Both the position numbers and the translations under genes were made by a program. Source: Closterium sp. NIES-65 (Eukaryota; Streptophyta; Zygnematophyceae; Desmidiales; Closteriaceae). From it: a stretch of DNA of 64,000 nucleotides. The notes under the pieces were generated by a model that worked only from the letters and a program-made list of their open reading frames with translations, was not told where the DNA came from and ran no database searches. Where the stretch lies: NCBI GenBank assembly GCA_948144175.1, contig CANXME010001986.1:372001-436000 (forward strand), given 5' to 3'. Position 1 is the first letter of the stretch, and each line of letters begins with the position of its first letter. This document shows positions 11,001-22,031 of this stretch, piece after piece.

Positions 11001-14000
11001 GCAGGACCCTGAGGGGGGAGGGGATCTACCGGGGGGGGACCTGGTACCAAGAAGAGCGGGGGCGGGGGGAGGGACGGAGTGCGGTAGGGGAAGAGGCGGT
11101 AGTAGGGCACCGACTCGTCGAACGTGACGTCCTGGGAGGATAGAAGACGTCGAGAGGTGGGGTGGTAGAACTGCCACCCAGGGGCGTCGGGGGGGAACCC
11201 CAGGAAGACGCAGGGAGCAGCACGAGGGGACAGCTTGTCCGCAGACAAGTCGCGGACAAACGCCCGAGATCCCCAGACCCGGAACGCCGACGCATCGCCA
11301 ACCTTCCCCGTCCACAGCAGGGCTTGGGAGGTCTCCGGCCTGGAGACCCTGGGGTGGAGGTTGATCTGATGCGCCGCGTACCTGACCGCAAACGGCCACA
11401 GAAAATGGGGGGCAGCCGCATGCATCATAGACGTACGAGCGACGTCCATGACCATGCCAATGCGGCGCTCTGCAATCCCATTTTGCTGCGGTGTGTCCGG
11501 AAGCGTGAAGGTCTGGCGGATGCCTCGCGCACGACAGAAGGCACGCAGAAGGCCAGAGGAGAACTCTCCGCCTCTGTCCGAGTGCAGACGCAACACAGGA
11601 AAGTCCGAGCCAAAGCTCTACCTGAGCTGGAGACGAGCTGCGCGGATCCAGTCGATCAGCACCTCAGTGACATCACCCTTGCTGCGGAAGGGGAAGACTG
11701 TGGTGTAACGCGAGTAGTCGTCAACCACCAACAGGAAGTAGCACTCGTGACCGAGTCCACGGACGCGGGCAGGGCCCCACACGTCCATGTGAAGCGTCTG
11801 CAACGGAGCCTCTGTCGGAGGAAACTGGGAGGAGTGAGGGGCAGCACGCTGGCGCCCCTCGACGCAGGGGACACAGGCAGGGCCAGGGCCCTGAGGAAGG
11901 GGAGGGAGGGACCGGGGGAGACCAGACACAAGAAGACGGGAGGCCATGCCTCTGAGCCGAAGCAGAGAGGGGTGGCCAAGGCGGTGGTGCCAGAGGAGAG
12001 TCTCGTGAGACAGACGGCGACACGAACAGGGGGCAGACTCAGGACCAGACCTTGACGCTGCAGCAAACACCTGACCAGACGAAGGGACTCTACCAGACTC
12101 AGCACCGGGAGGAGAAGCAGTGGTCAGTGTGTACAGGCTCGACCCTGGCTGACGTGTAAACGTAGCTAGGTGGCGACCTGTGCTAGCCTCTGTGCAGTGT
12201 GTCACCCGCTGACGAGCAGGAGTGATCTGGTGGACACCCCCATCCTGTAGGTCAGCACCACTCACCAGGTTCGTAGAGAACGAGGGGAGGTAGAGACAAG
12301 TCAGGGTGCCAGAGGGAGCCGCCGGAAACGGGAGGACTGTGGAGAAACGAGACAGGACAGGACCCCCAGAGGGGTCAGCCAGGGACACCGCAACCGGCCG
12401 ACTAAGCGACGTGAGAGTGGTGCGGTCCCGAAAGAAGGAGCGAGACGCCCCAGAGTCAAGGGTGAACGTGAGGGAGGCCGAAGCCGACGTAGAACCTTAG
12501 AGCGCAGACTCACCAGTACCTGAGGACGCAGACACACTAGCACCTAGAGCAGCAGCGTCGCAAGCACCTAGGGCAGCAGCCGCACCAGTACCTAGAGCAG
12601 CAGACTCAATGCCCGGATCGGGCGGGAAACACCGGTAACAGTCACCCTCATCACTAGCAGACACAGCATACATGGCAGCAAGAATAGCATCAAATTCAAG
12701 ATCAAAGATAGCTACACCAGCCCTAGACAGCTCTTCCCAGCGGGGGATCTCAGAGGCCTCCGGAAACTGCTGGCGCCAAGCGTCGGTCAAGCGGGCAAAG
12801 TAGCGGCGGGCGGTGTGGGTGCCCCCACACTGCTCACCCGCACGGTCGCCGGTGCGAAGGACGTAGGTGAAGGGACCGAACGCCCCACCACGCTGACGCT
12901 GGGAGTACCACTCACGGAGCTGCTGAGGGGTGGGGACGTCGCGAGAGCGCTGCTGCTGCTGCTGCTGCTGCTGGCACTGACTACCTCCAGTGGTGCTCCG
13001 CTGGGACGAGCCACTCCGACCACCTCCACCACCGCCACCTCCGCCTCCGCCGCCACCGCCGCCACCGCCACCCTCGCCCCCGCCGCTCCCACCGCCACCA
13101 CCACCACCACCTCCGCCTCTACCGCCGCCACTAGTACCTCCACTCCCGCCACCACCTCCATTGCCACCCCCACTCCCCCCGCCGCCTCCACCGCCTCCGC
13201 CACCGCCCCCGCTAGCTCCACCCGCTCCCTTGCCCCCCTTGCTCCTGCCAGGGCGGCGCCTACCGCTGGGGGCAGACGCCGCACCCACCGACTCCAAACC
13301 AACGAGGTCGGCCGCAGCAGCAGAGGCGACAGAGGGAAGTAGGGGGGAAGGAGAACACCCCTCAAAGATGGGGGTGCGAGGGTCACCACGAGAGGCCCCT
13401 ACAGCGACGATACTCTTCTCAGCCGCTAGCAGGGACTTCTCAAGGAGGTCGACAGTGAGGGTGGTGGGACAGACAGAGAGAAACTGGTCCCTAACGGCAC
13501 GAAGGGACTCAGGGAGACGGGTGACTAGAAAGTAGAGAGTGATGTACATGGGAGGAGGGTTTGCGGCGCGGAAGTCAGCAGGAAGCGCAGCGCGGTAGCG
13601 AGTGTCACTAGCGCGGAGGTGGGTAAAGAGGTCAGCGACTGTGGGAAAGGCAGCGAGGTCAGGGAAGAGGAACGGTAGCATGAGGCGGCTCAGCGTAGCG
13701 GAGGAAGGGGAGGAGTAGCGCGCAACTACAGCGTCGTACAAGGCCTGAGCGGTCTTGCACTGACTAAAGTGTGCACGCTCGGAGGAAGGGAGGTGGCGAC
13801 GCACAGCAAGACGTGCAGCAGCATCGCGCGTGGCCCACTTGGAGCGAACAGAGGGGTCAGCATCAGCAGGAGGGGCAGGGACAGCGCCAGAGACAAAGTC
13901 AAAGAGAGAAACCTCATCGATCGCATCGCACAGTAAGTACAGGTGCAGGTCCTCGACCCAGACTGCAAAGTCAACGGCGCGACCCTCAGCGTCAAAAGAC

Positions 14001-14020
14001 AGGACACTGGGGGTGGCCAT
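8063..14020 (-). pseudogene. gag-pol region of copia B (fossil)
   Basis: Gag starts at the ATG at 14020 (MATPSV). The poly-Gly tract is at about 13000-13215. The protease DSGAS motif is near 12450, the integrase core at about 11830-11400, the repeated AEPGG linker at about 10660-10930, and reverse transcriptase at about 9500-9000 with YVDD at 9035-9046. RNase H runs to 8063. About two breaks. Confidence 0.94.
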
Positions 14021-14946
14021 TATAGCAGCTGACAGTCTCACCGGGCTCAGGAGTACAGCCACACAGCAGCACAGCAGATACGGCGGCCCAGGAGCAGCAG
14101 CAGCCCCCACACGAACAGGAGGCCGACACCTCAGGCTGCTCGGGCGGCTCGGGCGGCTCGGGCAACTCGGGCGGCTCGGGTGGCTCGGGCGGCCCGGGCG
14201 GCTCGGGCGGCTCGGGCGGCTCGGGCGGCGCGGGCGTCTTGCGGGCGACAGCTCGGGCGGCTGGGGCGGCTCGCGGGTGGCTCACGGGCGGCTGAGGCGG
14301 CTCGCGGGCGGCGCACGGGCGGCTTACGGGCGGCTGGGGCGGCTGCACGGGCGGCTCGAGGGCGGCGTCGGCTGCTCACGGGCGGCGTCGGCGGCGACGG
14401 CGGCGTCAGCGGCTCACGGGCGGCGTCGGCGGCGTCGGCGGCTCACGGGTGACGTCGGCGGCGTCGGCGGTGCACGGGCGGCGTCGGCGGCGTCGGCGTC
14501 GTGGGCGGCTCACGGGCGGGCGGCTCACGACCGGGCGGCTCACGGGCGAGCGGCTCAAGGGCGACGGCTCACGGGCGGCGGCTCACGGGCGGCGGCGTCA
14601 CGGGCGGCGGCGCCCCAGCGGCGGTTGACGGGCGGCTGCGCTGACGGGCGGCGCTCACGGGCGGTGCTCACGGGCGGCGCTCACGGGCGGCGCTCACGGG
14701 CGGCGGCGCACGGGCGGCAGCGCACGGACAGGCCGCGGGCGGCGAACGGGCGCTAGGGCGGGCGCCGGGCGCTAGGGCGCTAGGGCAGGCGCTAGGGCGG
14801 GCGCTAAGGCGGCCGCTAGGGCGGGCGCTAGGGCGCTAGGGCGGGCGCTAGGGTAGGCGCTAGGGCGCAAGGCGCTAGGGCAGAAAAAAAATTCTAAGTG
14901 GTGGGCCCTAAGCACAGTTCCCACAGGGGAACCTGCTCTGATTCCA
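14021..14946 (-). repeat. Leader of copia B with GC-rich repeats, stem-loop and primer-binding site
   Basis: A nine-base tandem motif gggcggctc runs at about 14130-14240, followed by degenerate acgggcggc and gcgctaggg repeats to about 14880. The complement of GGGCCCACC lies near 14902. GTTCCC (14917-14922) pairs with GGGAAC (14927-14932). The primer-binding site tggaatcagagc on the minus strand adjoins the LTR at 14935-14946. Confidence 0.8.
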
Positions 14947-15080
14947 TGAGAAGAAGCGAACGAGAGAATGAATGAACTATGAATGAAGTGAGTACAAATA
15001 TGAAACCCTAATTGGGTTGTACCCCCTATGGGATACCCCACTATAGCCTACACAAATAAGTAAGCTATAATGTTCTGACA
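14947..15080 (-). repeat. 5' LTR of copia B (134 bp)
   Basis: Differs from the 3' LTR at one position and is flanked by tttcg at 15081-15085. Confidence 0.95.
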
Positions 15081-15428
15081 TTTCGTGCAGGTGCCGACGC
15101 AGGTCCGCTGACGCCAGCTGCCACACAAAACTTCCGAAATTGTCGGTAATCGCAGCGGAAATTACTCACATAAACGTCGCAACAACAACTGCTGCCCGTT
15201 GCCCAGGGGGAGGGAGGCCACGGTCGATCGCGACCGTTCGAGGCAAGGATCTGGCGGTGCCGAAGGAGTACCCGTAAAACCATAGCCGCGAGGAGCAACT
15301 AACTCGTTCTCCTGGCCGGCCTACGCAACTCCTGGACCCCAAGATATCCTTCCTCGTCCCCCCCCCCCCCCGAGGGGTACTACACTCTAAAAAGCGGGGT
15401 AGGCTAGGAAAGTAGCTTTGATACCAGG
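15081..15428 (-). mobile_element. Leader and primer-binding site of gypsy-type remnant G
   Basis: This continues 7417-7721 across copia B. The complement of TGGTATCAAAGC lies two bases from the LTR that starts at 15429, marking a minus-strand primer-binding site. A run of C at about 15358-15371 recalls the G-run in the leader of chromovirus D. The fragment and the D leader look alike only in layout. No protein domain is recognised. Confidence 0.6.
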
Positions 15429-15614
15429 TGTTATGAATGAACTTGCAGAGTGCGCAGTAAAACGGATAACGAGAATGACTGATTACTAAATTACTGAATG
15501 ACGATACAATGAGAAAGGTACGACTAAATAGGGGAAGTCCTAGCTAGGCGGAGAGGTTGGGCGAGGATGGCTCGGTGATGGTTGCGATTGGAGCGGAGGC
15601 GACTCGGGAGTGGT
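15429..15614 (-). repeat. LTR of remnant G, first part
   Basis: Starts tgttatg next to the primer-binding site. It is interrupted by copia F, whose target duplication gtggt is 15610-15614, and resumes at 21491. The two parts total about 281 bp, ending aaaatccttaca. Start and end resemble the LTR of chromovirus D (tgttacg...ttttccttaca). Confidence 0.7.
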
Positions 15615-15746
15615 TGTCAAACATTATATATGTTCTGCTTGTGTAGGCTACAGTGGGTTAGCCTATAGGGGGTACACAATTCTAGGGTTTCCTACTTGTA
15701 CTCATTTCACTGCTAGTTCATTCATTCCTGTTCGCTTATTCTCACA
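15615..15746 (+). repeat. 5' LTR of copia F (132 bp)
   Basis: tgtcaaac...ctcaca, identical to the 3' copy. Confidence 0.95.
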
Positions 15747-16990
15747 TGGTATAGAGCGGGTCCTTCTACGGACCGTTTTTTTTTGGGCCCACCGAAGCGC
15801 CCCCCGAGGCGCGATTTTTTTTAGCGACCCCTCGGGTCGTCATTTTCCCTGCGGCCCCGCCGCTTTCACTGACGCGGCCCCGCCGCCCTCTCTGACGGGG
15901 CCCCGCCGCCGGCCCTTACGCGGCCCCGTCGCCGGCTCTCACGCGGCCCCGCAGCAGGCTCTGTCGCGGCCCCGCCCCGGCCTTTACGCGGCCCCGCCGC
16001 CTGCTCTCACGCGGCCCCGCCCCGGCTCCTTCGCGGCCCCGCCGCCTGCTCTCGCGCGGCCCCGCCCCGGCTTCTACGCGGCCCCGCCCCGGCTTTCACG
16101 CGGCCCCGCCGACGGCTTTGTCGCGGCCCCGCCCAGGCCCTTACGCGGCCCCGCCGCCTGCTCTCACGCGGCCCCGCCCCGGCTCTTTCGCGGGCCCGCC
16201 GCCTGCTCTCGCGCGGCCCCGCCCCGGCTTCTACGCGGCCCCGCCCCGGCTTTCACGCGGCCCCGCCGACGGCTCTGTCGCGGCCCCGCCCAGGCCCTTA
16301 CGCGGCCCCGCCGCCTGCCCCCGTCGCGGCCCGGTCGCCTCCTGACGGCCCCGCCGTCCCTTCGTGACGGCCCCGCCGTTCCCTCCTGACGGCTCCTGCC
16401 GTCCCCTTCTACCGGCCCCGCAACTGCACCTGCTGGCCCTGCCGCTGCACCTACCGGCCCCCACCACCCACCCCCCTTTTCCCGTCGCCCGTCGCGGCTC
16501 CTTCGGGCCCCGCAAGCGGCCCCCTCAGGTCGCCTCGACAGGCGACGGGAGAGGCCAGCAGAGGGGTGGCAGGTGTGTGGCCTCCCCTGCTTCTCCTCCT
16601 CCTTCATCGCTCACCTGCAGCAGCCGAGCCGCCCCACCGCCGAGCCGCCCTGCACCCGAGCCGCCCAGCAGCCGAGCCGCCCTGCCGCCGAGCCGCCGGG
16701 TCGCTGAGCTGCTGAGCTGCAGTTGCTGCCGAGCCGCCCTGCCGCCGAGCCGCCGAGTCACCGAGCTGCTGAGCTGCAGTTGCTGCCGAGCCGCCTTGGC
16801 GCCGAGCCGCCCGAGTCGCCCGAGCCGCCGAGCCGCCGAGCTGCCGAGCCGCTGAGTCGCCGAGCCTACTCTTCCCACCACTGGTGAGCTCTTGCCCTGC
16901 TAGCACGCTCACGTCGCCTGCTTGCCTGCCTGCCTGCCTTTTGGCTTGCCTGGCTGCCTGCCTTCCTGCTGCTAGTCCTGCTCCTGCTTC
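15747..16990 (+). repeat. Leader of copia F with primer-binding site, stem-loop and GC-rich repeats
   Basis: The primer-binding site tggtatagagc is at 15747-15757. GGTCC (15759-15763) pairs with GGACC (15770-15774), followed by a T-run and GGGCCCACC. Repeats of acgcggccccgccccggc run at about 15900-16320. A second set with ccgccgagccgcc runs at about 16610-16870. Confidence 0.78.
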
Positions 16991-16993
16991 TAC

Positions 16994-19900
16994 TTGCGGA
17001 GCCAGATGCAGCCCCAGCGACGCCTGCGTGAGTCCCTCACGCCCCAGCAGCTGCGTGAGTGGTACGCTGGTTGGGGCTGTAGGGGTGGCGACGCTACTCC
17101 TACTTCCACTCCTGCTGCTTCTACTCGTGGTGGCGGCCAGATGCAGCTCCCGCGACCCTCTCGCGTGTCTCTCACGCCTCGCCAGCTTCGTGAGTGGTAC
17201 GCTCAGAGTGGAGGGTCTCTCAGTGCTGTTCGCTGCTCTTACGTGATTCGCACTGGTACTCGGACTGGTCAGCCTTGTGGGACACGTAGTCATACACAGT
17301 CCCGCTACTTCGCCCGTCTGAGCGACGCCTGGCGTACCGTGTTTGGCGACGAGGCTGAGCTCCCCGACTGGGTGGAGTTGCTTAGGCAGAGGGTAGATAT
17401 ATATGCTCTTGACTATGATGCTATTCTCACTGCCATGTATGCATTGCCTACTAGTGCTGACCGTGCCGGTCACCTGTGCGTCCCGCCTGACCCAGGTATA
17501 GGACCTGCTGCTCTAGCTACTGGTGAGGTTGCTGCTCTGGGTGCTAGTGAGTCTCCTGCTCCAGGTACAGGTGCGGCTGCTGCTCTAGGTGCTAGTGAGT
17601 CTGCTTCCTCAGGTGCGGGTGAGGCTGCGCTCTCAAGTACCGCGTTGGCTTCGGCCTCCCTCACCTTTACACTTGACTCTGGGGCTTCTCGCTCCTTCTT
17701 TCGGGACCGCACCACACTCACGCCGCTTGGTCGGCCGGTTGCTGTCTCCCTAGCTGACCCCTCTGGGGGTCCTGTCCTCGCTCACTTCTCCACTGTCCTC
17801 CCGTGTCCGGCTGCCCCCTCGGGCACCCTGTCTGGCCTGTACCTCCCCTCGTTCTCGACGAACTTGGTGAGTGGTGCAGACCTACAGGATGCGGGGGTTC
17901 ACCAGTTCACTCCTGCGAGTCAGCGGGTGACCCACTGCACGGACGCACGCACAGGCCGGCACCTGGCCACGTTCTCGCGTCGGCCAGGGTCGAGCCTCTA
18001 CACCCTGACCACTGAGTCTCCTCCTGTCCCCGCGTCCGGTCAGGTAGCAGCGTCGGGTCAGGTGTTTGCTGCTGCGTCCAGGTCTGGTCCTGAGTCTGCC
18101 CCCTGTTCGTGTCGCCTCCTGTCTCACGAGACTCTTCTGTGGCACCACCGTCTAGGCCACCCCTCCTTGCCCCGTCTTCGGGGCATGGCTTCCCGTGTCC
18201 TTGTCTCTGGTCTTCCCCAGTCTCTCCCTCCCCTTCCTTCGGGACCAGGACCTTCCTGTGTCCCCTGTGTCGAGGGGCGCCTCAGGGCTGCTCCTCACTC
18301 CTCCCAGTTTCCCCCGACAGAGGCTCCTCTGCAGACGCTTCACATGGACGTGTGGGGCCCGGCCCCCGTCCGTGGGCAGGGTCACGAGCGCTACTTCCTG
18401 TTGGTGGTTGACGACTACTCGCGTTACACCTCACTCTTCCCCTTGCGCAGCAAGGGTGCTGTCACTGAGCTGCTGAGCCTGGAGGTGCTGAGTCTGGAGC
18501 TGCTGAGCCTGGGGGTGCTACGTCTGGAGCTGCTGTGCCTGGGGGTGCTGAGTCTGGAGCTGCTGAGCCTGGGGTTTCTCCTGCTGCTGCGTCTCGTCGG
18601 GAGCCCCTCTCTCCACAGGAGCTGCGCGAGTGGTTTGCTCGCCGCTGGAGGAGTGCTGCTGGAGCTGGAGCTTCGTCGACCGTCGAGGGTGCTGGTGATG
18701 CCGGTCCCGGAGCTGCTGGGCCTGCGGGTCCTACTGGAGCTGGAGCTGCTGAGGGTGTTGGTGCTGAGACTACTGCTGTCTGTCCTGGCGGTGGTTCTGC
18801 TGCTGGTGCTGCTGGAGGTCCTACCGCTGGAGGTGTTGGTGGCGCTGGTGCTGTCGCTGAGGGTGCTTGTGCTGTCCCTGCTGAGTCTGGAGCTGCCGCG
18901 CGGCCTCGGCCGTACTTCGTTCCGCTCCTACAGCAGGTTCTTGGTCTTTCTCCTTCGGTAGAGTGTCCACAGCCTGTCCAGTCGCAGTCACTGTTGGAGC
19001 CTTCCTCTCCTCTGCCTGCTCCCTCTCCTTACACTGGTCCTACTGGAGGTCTTGCTGAGCGTCGTGAGCCTGCGTCTCGTCCCGCGTTGCCGGTTCGTGC
19101 TGCTCGCGCTAGTGGTCGCGGTTCGCGTCAGCGTCCTCCTCCTGTCCCTGGCACGCACCGGATGTCTCTGCGTCCGCCCACTGCTCCTCTGTGTGCCCCT
19201 TTGCCTTCTACTCCTGAGTCCTCTCTTCCTGCGCTTGCCGACCCTGAGTCGGACTCTCTTCGCGCTGCCAGTCCTACTGTCACGCGTCTGCTTGCTACTG
19301 ACGTCACTGACCCCTCTTTTGAGTCCACTGCTGCGTCTGCTCTAGTCGCTGAGCTCGTTAACTTTGCTGCTCGTTGTCGTCTCGACTACGCTGCTAGTCT
19401 TGTTGCTGAGTCTGCGTCTGTCTGTCCTCCGTCCGTCGGGGGTGAGTGTGCTCTTGGCACGGACGTCCTAGAGGACAGGCAGGAGGAGTTACAGTGTCTA
19501 GCAGCTGCTTCACCTCATCTCGCGTCTGTACTGCTTGCCCCTGAGGGAGACCCGGATGCACTAGACATCCCGACTCCGCATTCTTACGCGGAGGCCGTAG
19601 AGGGTCCCTACTCCTCTCAGTGGCAGGCAGCTATGGATGCAGAGATGGCTTCCTGGAAGTCCACAGGCACCTACGTTGACGCGGTTCCCCCTCCTGGGGC
19701 GAACATCGTTAGTGGCATGTGGATCTTCAGGGTGAAGCGGCCGCCGGGCTCTCCACCTGTCTTCAAGGCACGGTACGTTGCTCGTGGCTTCAGTCAGCGG
19801 CAGGGAGTTGACTACTTTCAGACCTTCTCTCCCACCCCGAAGATGACCACTCTTCGGGTGCTGCTGCACATAGCCGCTCAGCGCGACTACGAGCTTCACT

Positions 19901-21147
19901 CTCTCGACTTCAGCACTGCGTTCTTGCAGGGTAGCATGCACGAGGAGATCTGGCTTCGCCGTCCACCTGGCTTCACTGGGACTTTCCCTCCTGGCACCCA
20001 GTGGAGCCTCCGACGGCCAGTCTACGGTCTCCGCCAGGCACCGCGTGAGTGGCACGACACACTGAGGACTACGCTTGCGGCTCTTGGGTTTGCTCCTTCT
20101 ACTGCTGACCCGTCGCTGTTTCTGCGCACCGACACTTCACTGCCGCCGTTCTACATCCTCGTGTACGTCGACGACTTGGTCTTTGCCACAGCGGACACTG
20201 CTGGACTCGCCTACGTGAAGTCCGAACTGCTGAAGAGACACACGTGCACAAACGTGGGTGAACTGCGCAGCTACCTTGGCTTGCAGATCACTCGGGACAG
20301 AGCACGCCGCACCATTACCTTGACTCAGTCACACATGGTGCAGCAGGTCCTTCAGCGCTTTGGCTTCACGTACTCCTCGCCTCAGGCCACTCCTCTGCCT
20401 ACTCGCCACTCACTCTCAGCTCTGCCTTCGGATGAGTCCGTAGAGTCGAGTGGTCCGTATGCAGAGCTTGTTGGCTGCCTCATGTACCTGATGACCTGCA
20501 CACGACCTGACCTTGCATACCCTCTGAGCATTCTTGCACGCTATGTTGCTCCTGGGAGACACAGACCAGAGCACATGGCTGCAGCGAAGAGGGTATTGCG
20601 CTACCTGTGCAGTACGTCGGGCATGGGGCTAGTGCTTGGAGGGCGGAGTCCAGTGGTCCTTACCGGCCACGCGGACGCTTCTTGGGCTGACGACCAGGCT
20701 ACGCAGCGGTCGTCACAGGGTTACACCTTCATCCTTGGTTCCGGCTCTGTCTCGTGGCGGTCTACTCGCTCGTCTTCGGTTCTCGGCTCCAGTTGTGAGG
20801 CTGAGATCTACGCCGGGGCCATGGCTGCACAGGAGCTTCGCTGGCTCACCTACCTGCTGACTGACCTTGGAGAGCCACCTCGTTCTCCTCCAGTGCTGTA
20901 CGTAGACAACAAGGCCATGCTGGCCTTGTGTCGAGAGCAGCGCTTGGAGCACAGAACGAAGCACATTGCTCTCCGCTACTTCCTTGCTCGTGAGCTGCAG
21001 CAGCCTGGTCAGTTGCAACTTGCGTACGTGGCCTCTGAGGCCAACACTACTGATGTGTTCACCAAGGCACTCGCGCCTTGTGACCATCAGCGCTTTTGCA
21101 CCCAGCTGGGTCTTGTGCCTGTCTTGCCTCACTTGCTCTCCTCTTGA
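16994..21147 (+). pseudogene. gag-pol region of copia F (fossil)
   Basis: A gag-like part contains repeated LTPxQLREWYA units at about 17030-17200. Protease DSGAS is near 17675. The pre-integrase and integrase parts lie at about 18120-18470, and reverse transcriptase at about 19690-20180 with YVDD at 20164-20175. RNase H runs to 21147. The order is copia and the sequence is close to A, B and C. About three breaks. Confidence 0.92.
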
Positions 21148-21353
21148 CTTCACTTGTACTGTGACATATATATATACCTGCTCTTGCTTGTCTAGTTTTA
21201 TATATATGTCTGTACTCCTGCATGTGAACTGGCCTCTGGCCCTGCTCTTGTGCTCGGACTGTGTGGTGACTTTGTGATCCACCCTGAGCTTGCTTTGCTT
21301 TGCTTGACTGGTCTTGTGACCCCTTGTTCTCCCCCACTTTGCCTATGGGGGTG

Positions 21354-21485
21354 TGTCAAACATTATATATGTTCTGCTTGTGTAGGCTACAGTGGGTTAG
21401 CCTATAGGGGGTACACAATTCTAGGGTTTCCTACTTGTACTCATTTCACTGCTAGTTCATTCATTCCTGTTCGCTTATTCTCACA
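21354..21485 (+). repeat. 3' LTR of copia F (132 bp)
   Basis: Preceded by the polypurine tract tatgggggtg and identical to the 5' LTR. Confidence 0.95.
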
Positions 21486-21490
21486 GTGGT

Positions 21491-21585
21491 TCGGTGCGAC
21501 GAAATAGGAAGGACAGGTTCGTCGCGTGACCCTCGGGATGGCCTCGGTAACGAGTGCCTCAGTAAGGATTCTGAAAATCCTTACA
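21491..21585 (-). repeat. LTR of remnant G, second part
   Basis: Continues 15429-15614 beyond copia F and ends in a short inverted repeat, TAAGGATT...AATCCTTA, at 21563-21583, followed by ca. About 30 bp of unassigned sequence separates it from chromovirus D. Confidence 0.68.
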
Positions 21586-21620
21586 TAGCCTGACTCGCAA
21601 TACCCGTTTTGTATGTCCCA

Positions 21621-21684
21621 TGTTACGAGTGCAATTGAGTAAGTGAACGAGAATTGCACTATCGAAGCAAAAATACAATGAGCG
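21621..21684 (-). repeat. 3' LTR of chromovirus D, outer part
   Basis: The first 64 bp match 36007-36070. The LTR is then entered by copia C (target duplication gagcg) and resumes at 29203. Confidence 0.93.
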
Positions 21685-21819
21685 TGAGAAGAAGTGAACG
21701 AGAGAAGATGGTGAACTATGAACAAAGTGAGTACAAATAGGAAACCCTAGTTGGGTTGTACCCCTTATGGGATACCCCACTATAGCCTACACAAATAAGT
21801 GAGCTATAATATTAGGACA
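21685..21819 (-). repeat. 3' LTR of copia C (135 bp)
   Basis: Starts [13 protein letters not shown] ends ggaca on the plus strand. About four differences from the partner LTR. Confidence 0.93.
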
Positions 21820-22031
21820 CACCCCCATAGGCAAAGTGGGGGAGAACAAGGGGTCACAAGACCAATCAAGCAAAGCAAAGCAAAGCTCAAGGTGGATCAC
21901 AAAGTCACCACACATTCCGAGCGCAAGGTCAAGGGCCACAAGGCCAGTTCACATGCAAGATCATATATAGAGATATACAAGAGTCAAGCAAGCAAGAACA
22001 AGAGTATATATAGGTCAAGGTACAAGCAAGG

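Larger units (their letters stand above)
7722..15080 (-). mobile_element. Ty1/copia LTR retroelement B
   Basis: Both 134-bp LTRs are present and differ at one position, so the insertion is young. The target duplication tttcg lies at 7717-7721 and 15081-15085. The element is 7359 bp, with leader, gag and pol in copia order on the minus strand. It looks nearly whole, with about two breaks. It inserted into remnant G. Confidence 0.97.
15615..21485 (+). mobile_element. Ty1/copia LTR retroelement F, shortened, with identical LTRs
   Basis: The 132-bp LTRs at 15615-15746 and 21354-21485 read identically. The target duplication gtggt lies at 15610-15614 and 21486-21490. At 5871 bp it is about 1.5 kb shorter than B and C and its gag-pol is incomplete (about three breaks). 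Identical LTRs on an incomplete element suggest recent movement using proteins from a relative. It sits inside the LTR of remnant G. Confidence 0.96.

Noticed and set aside
12990-13535. Poly-Pro frames opposite the copia gag regions
   Set aside because: They are the antisense of the poly-Gly tract and recur wherever gag does.
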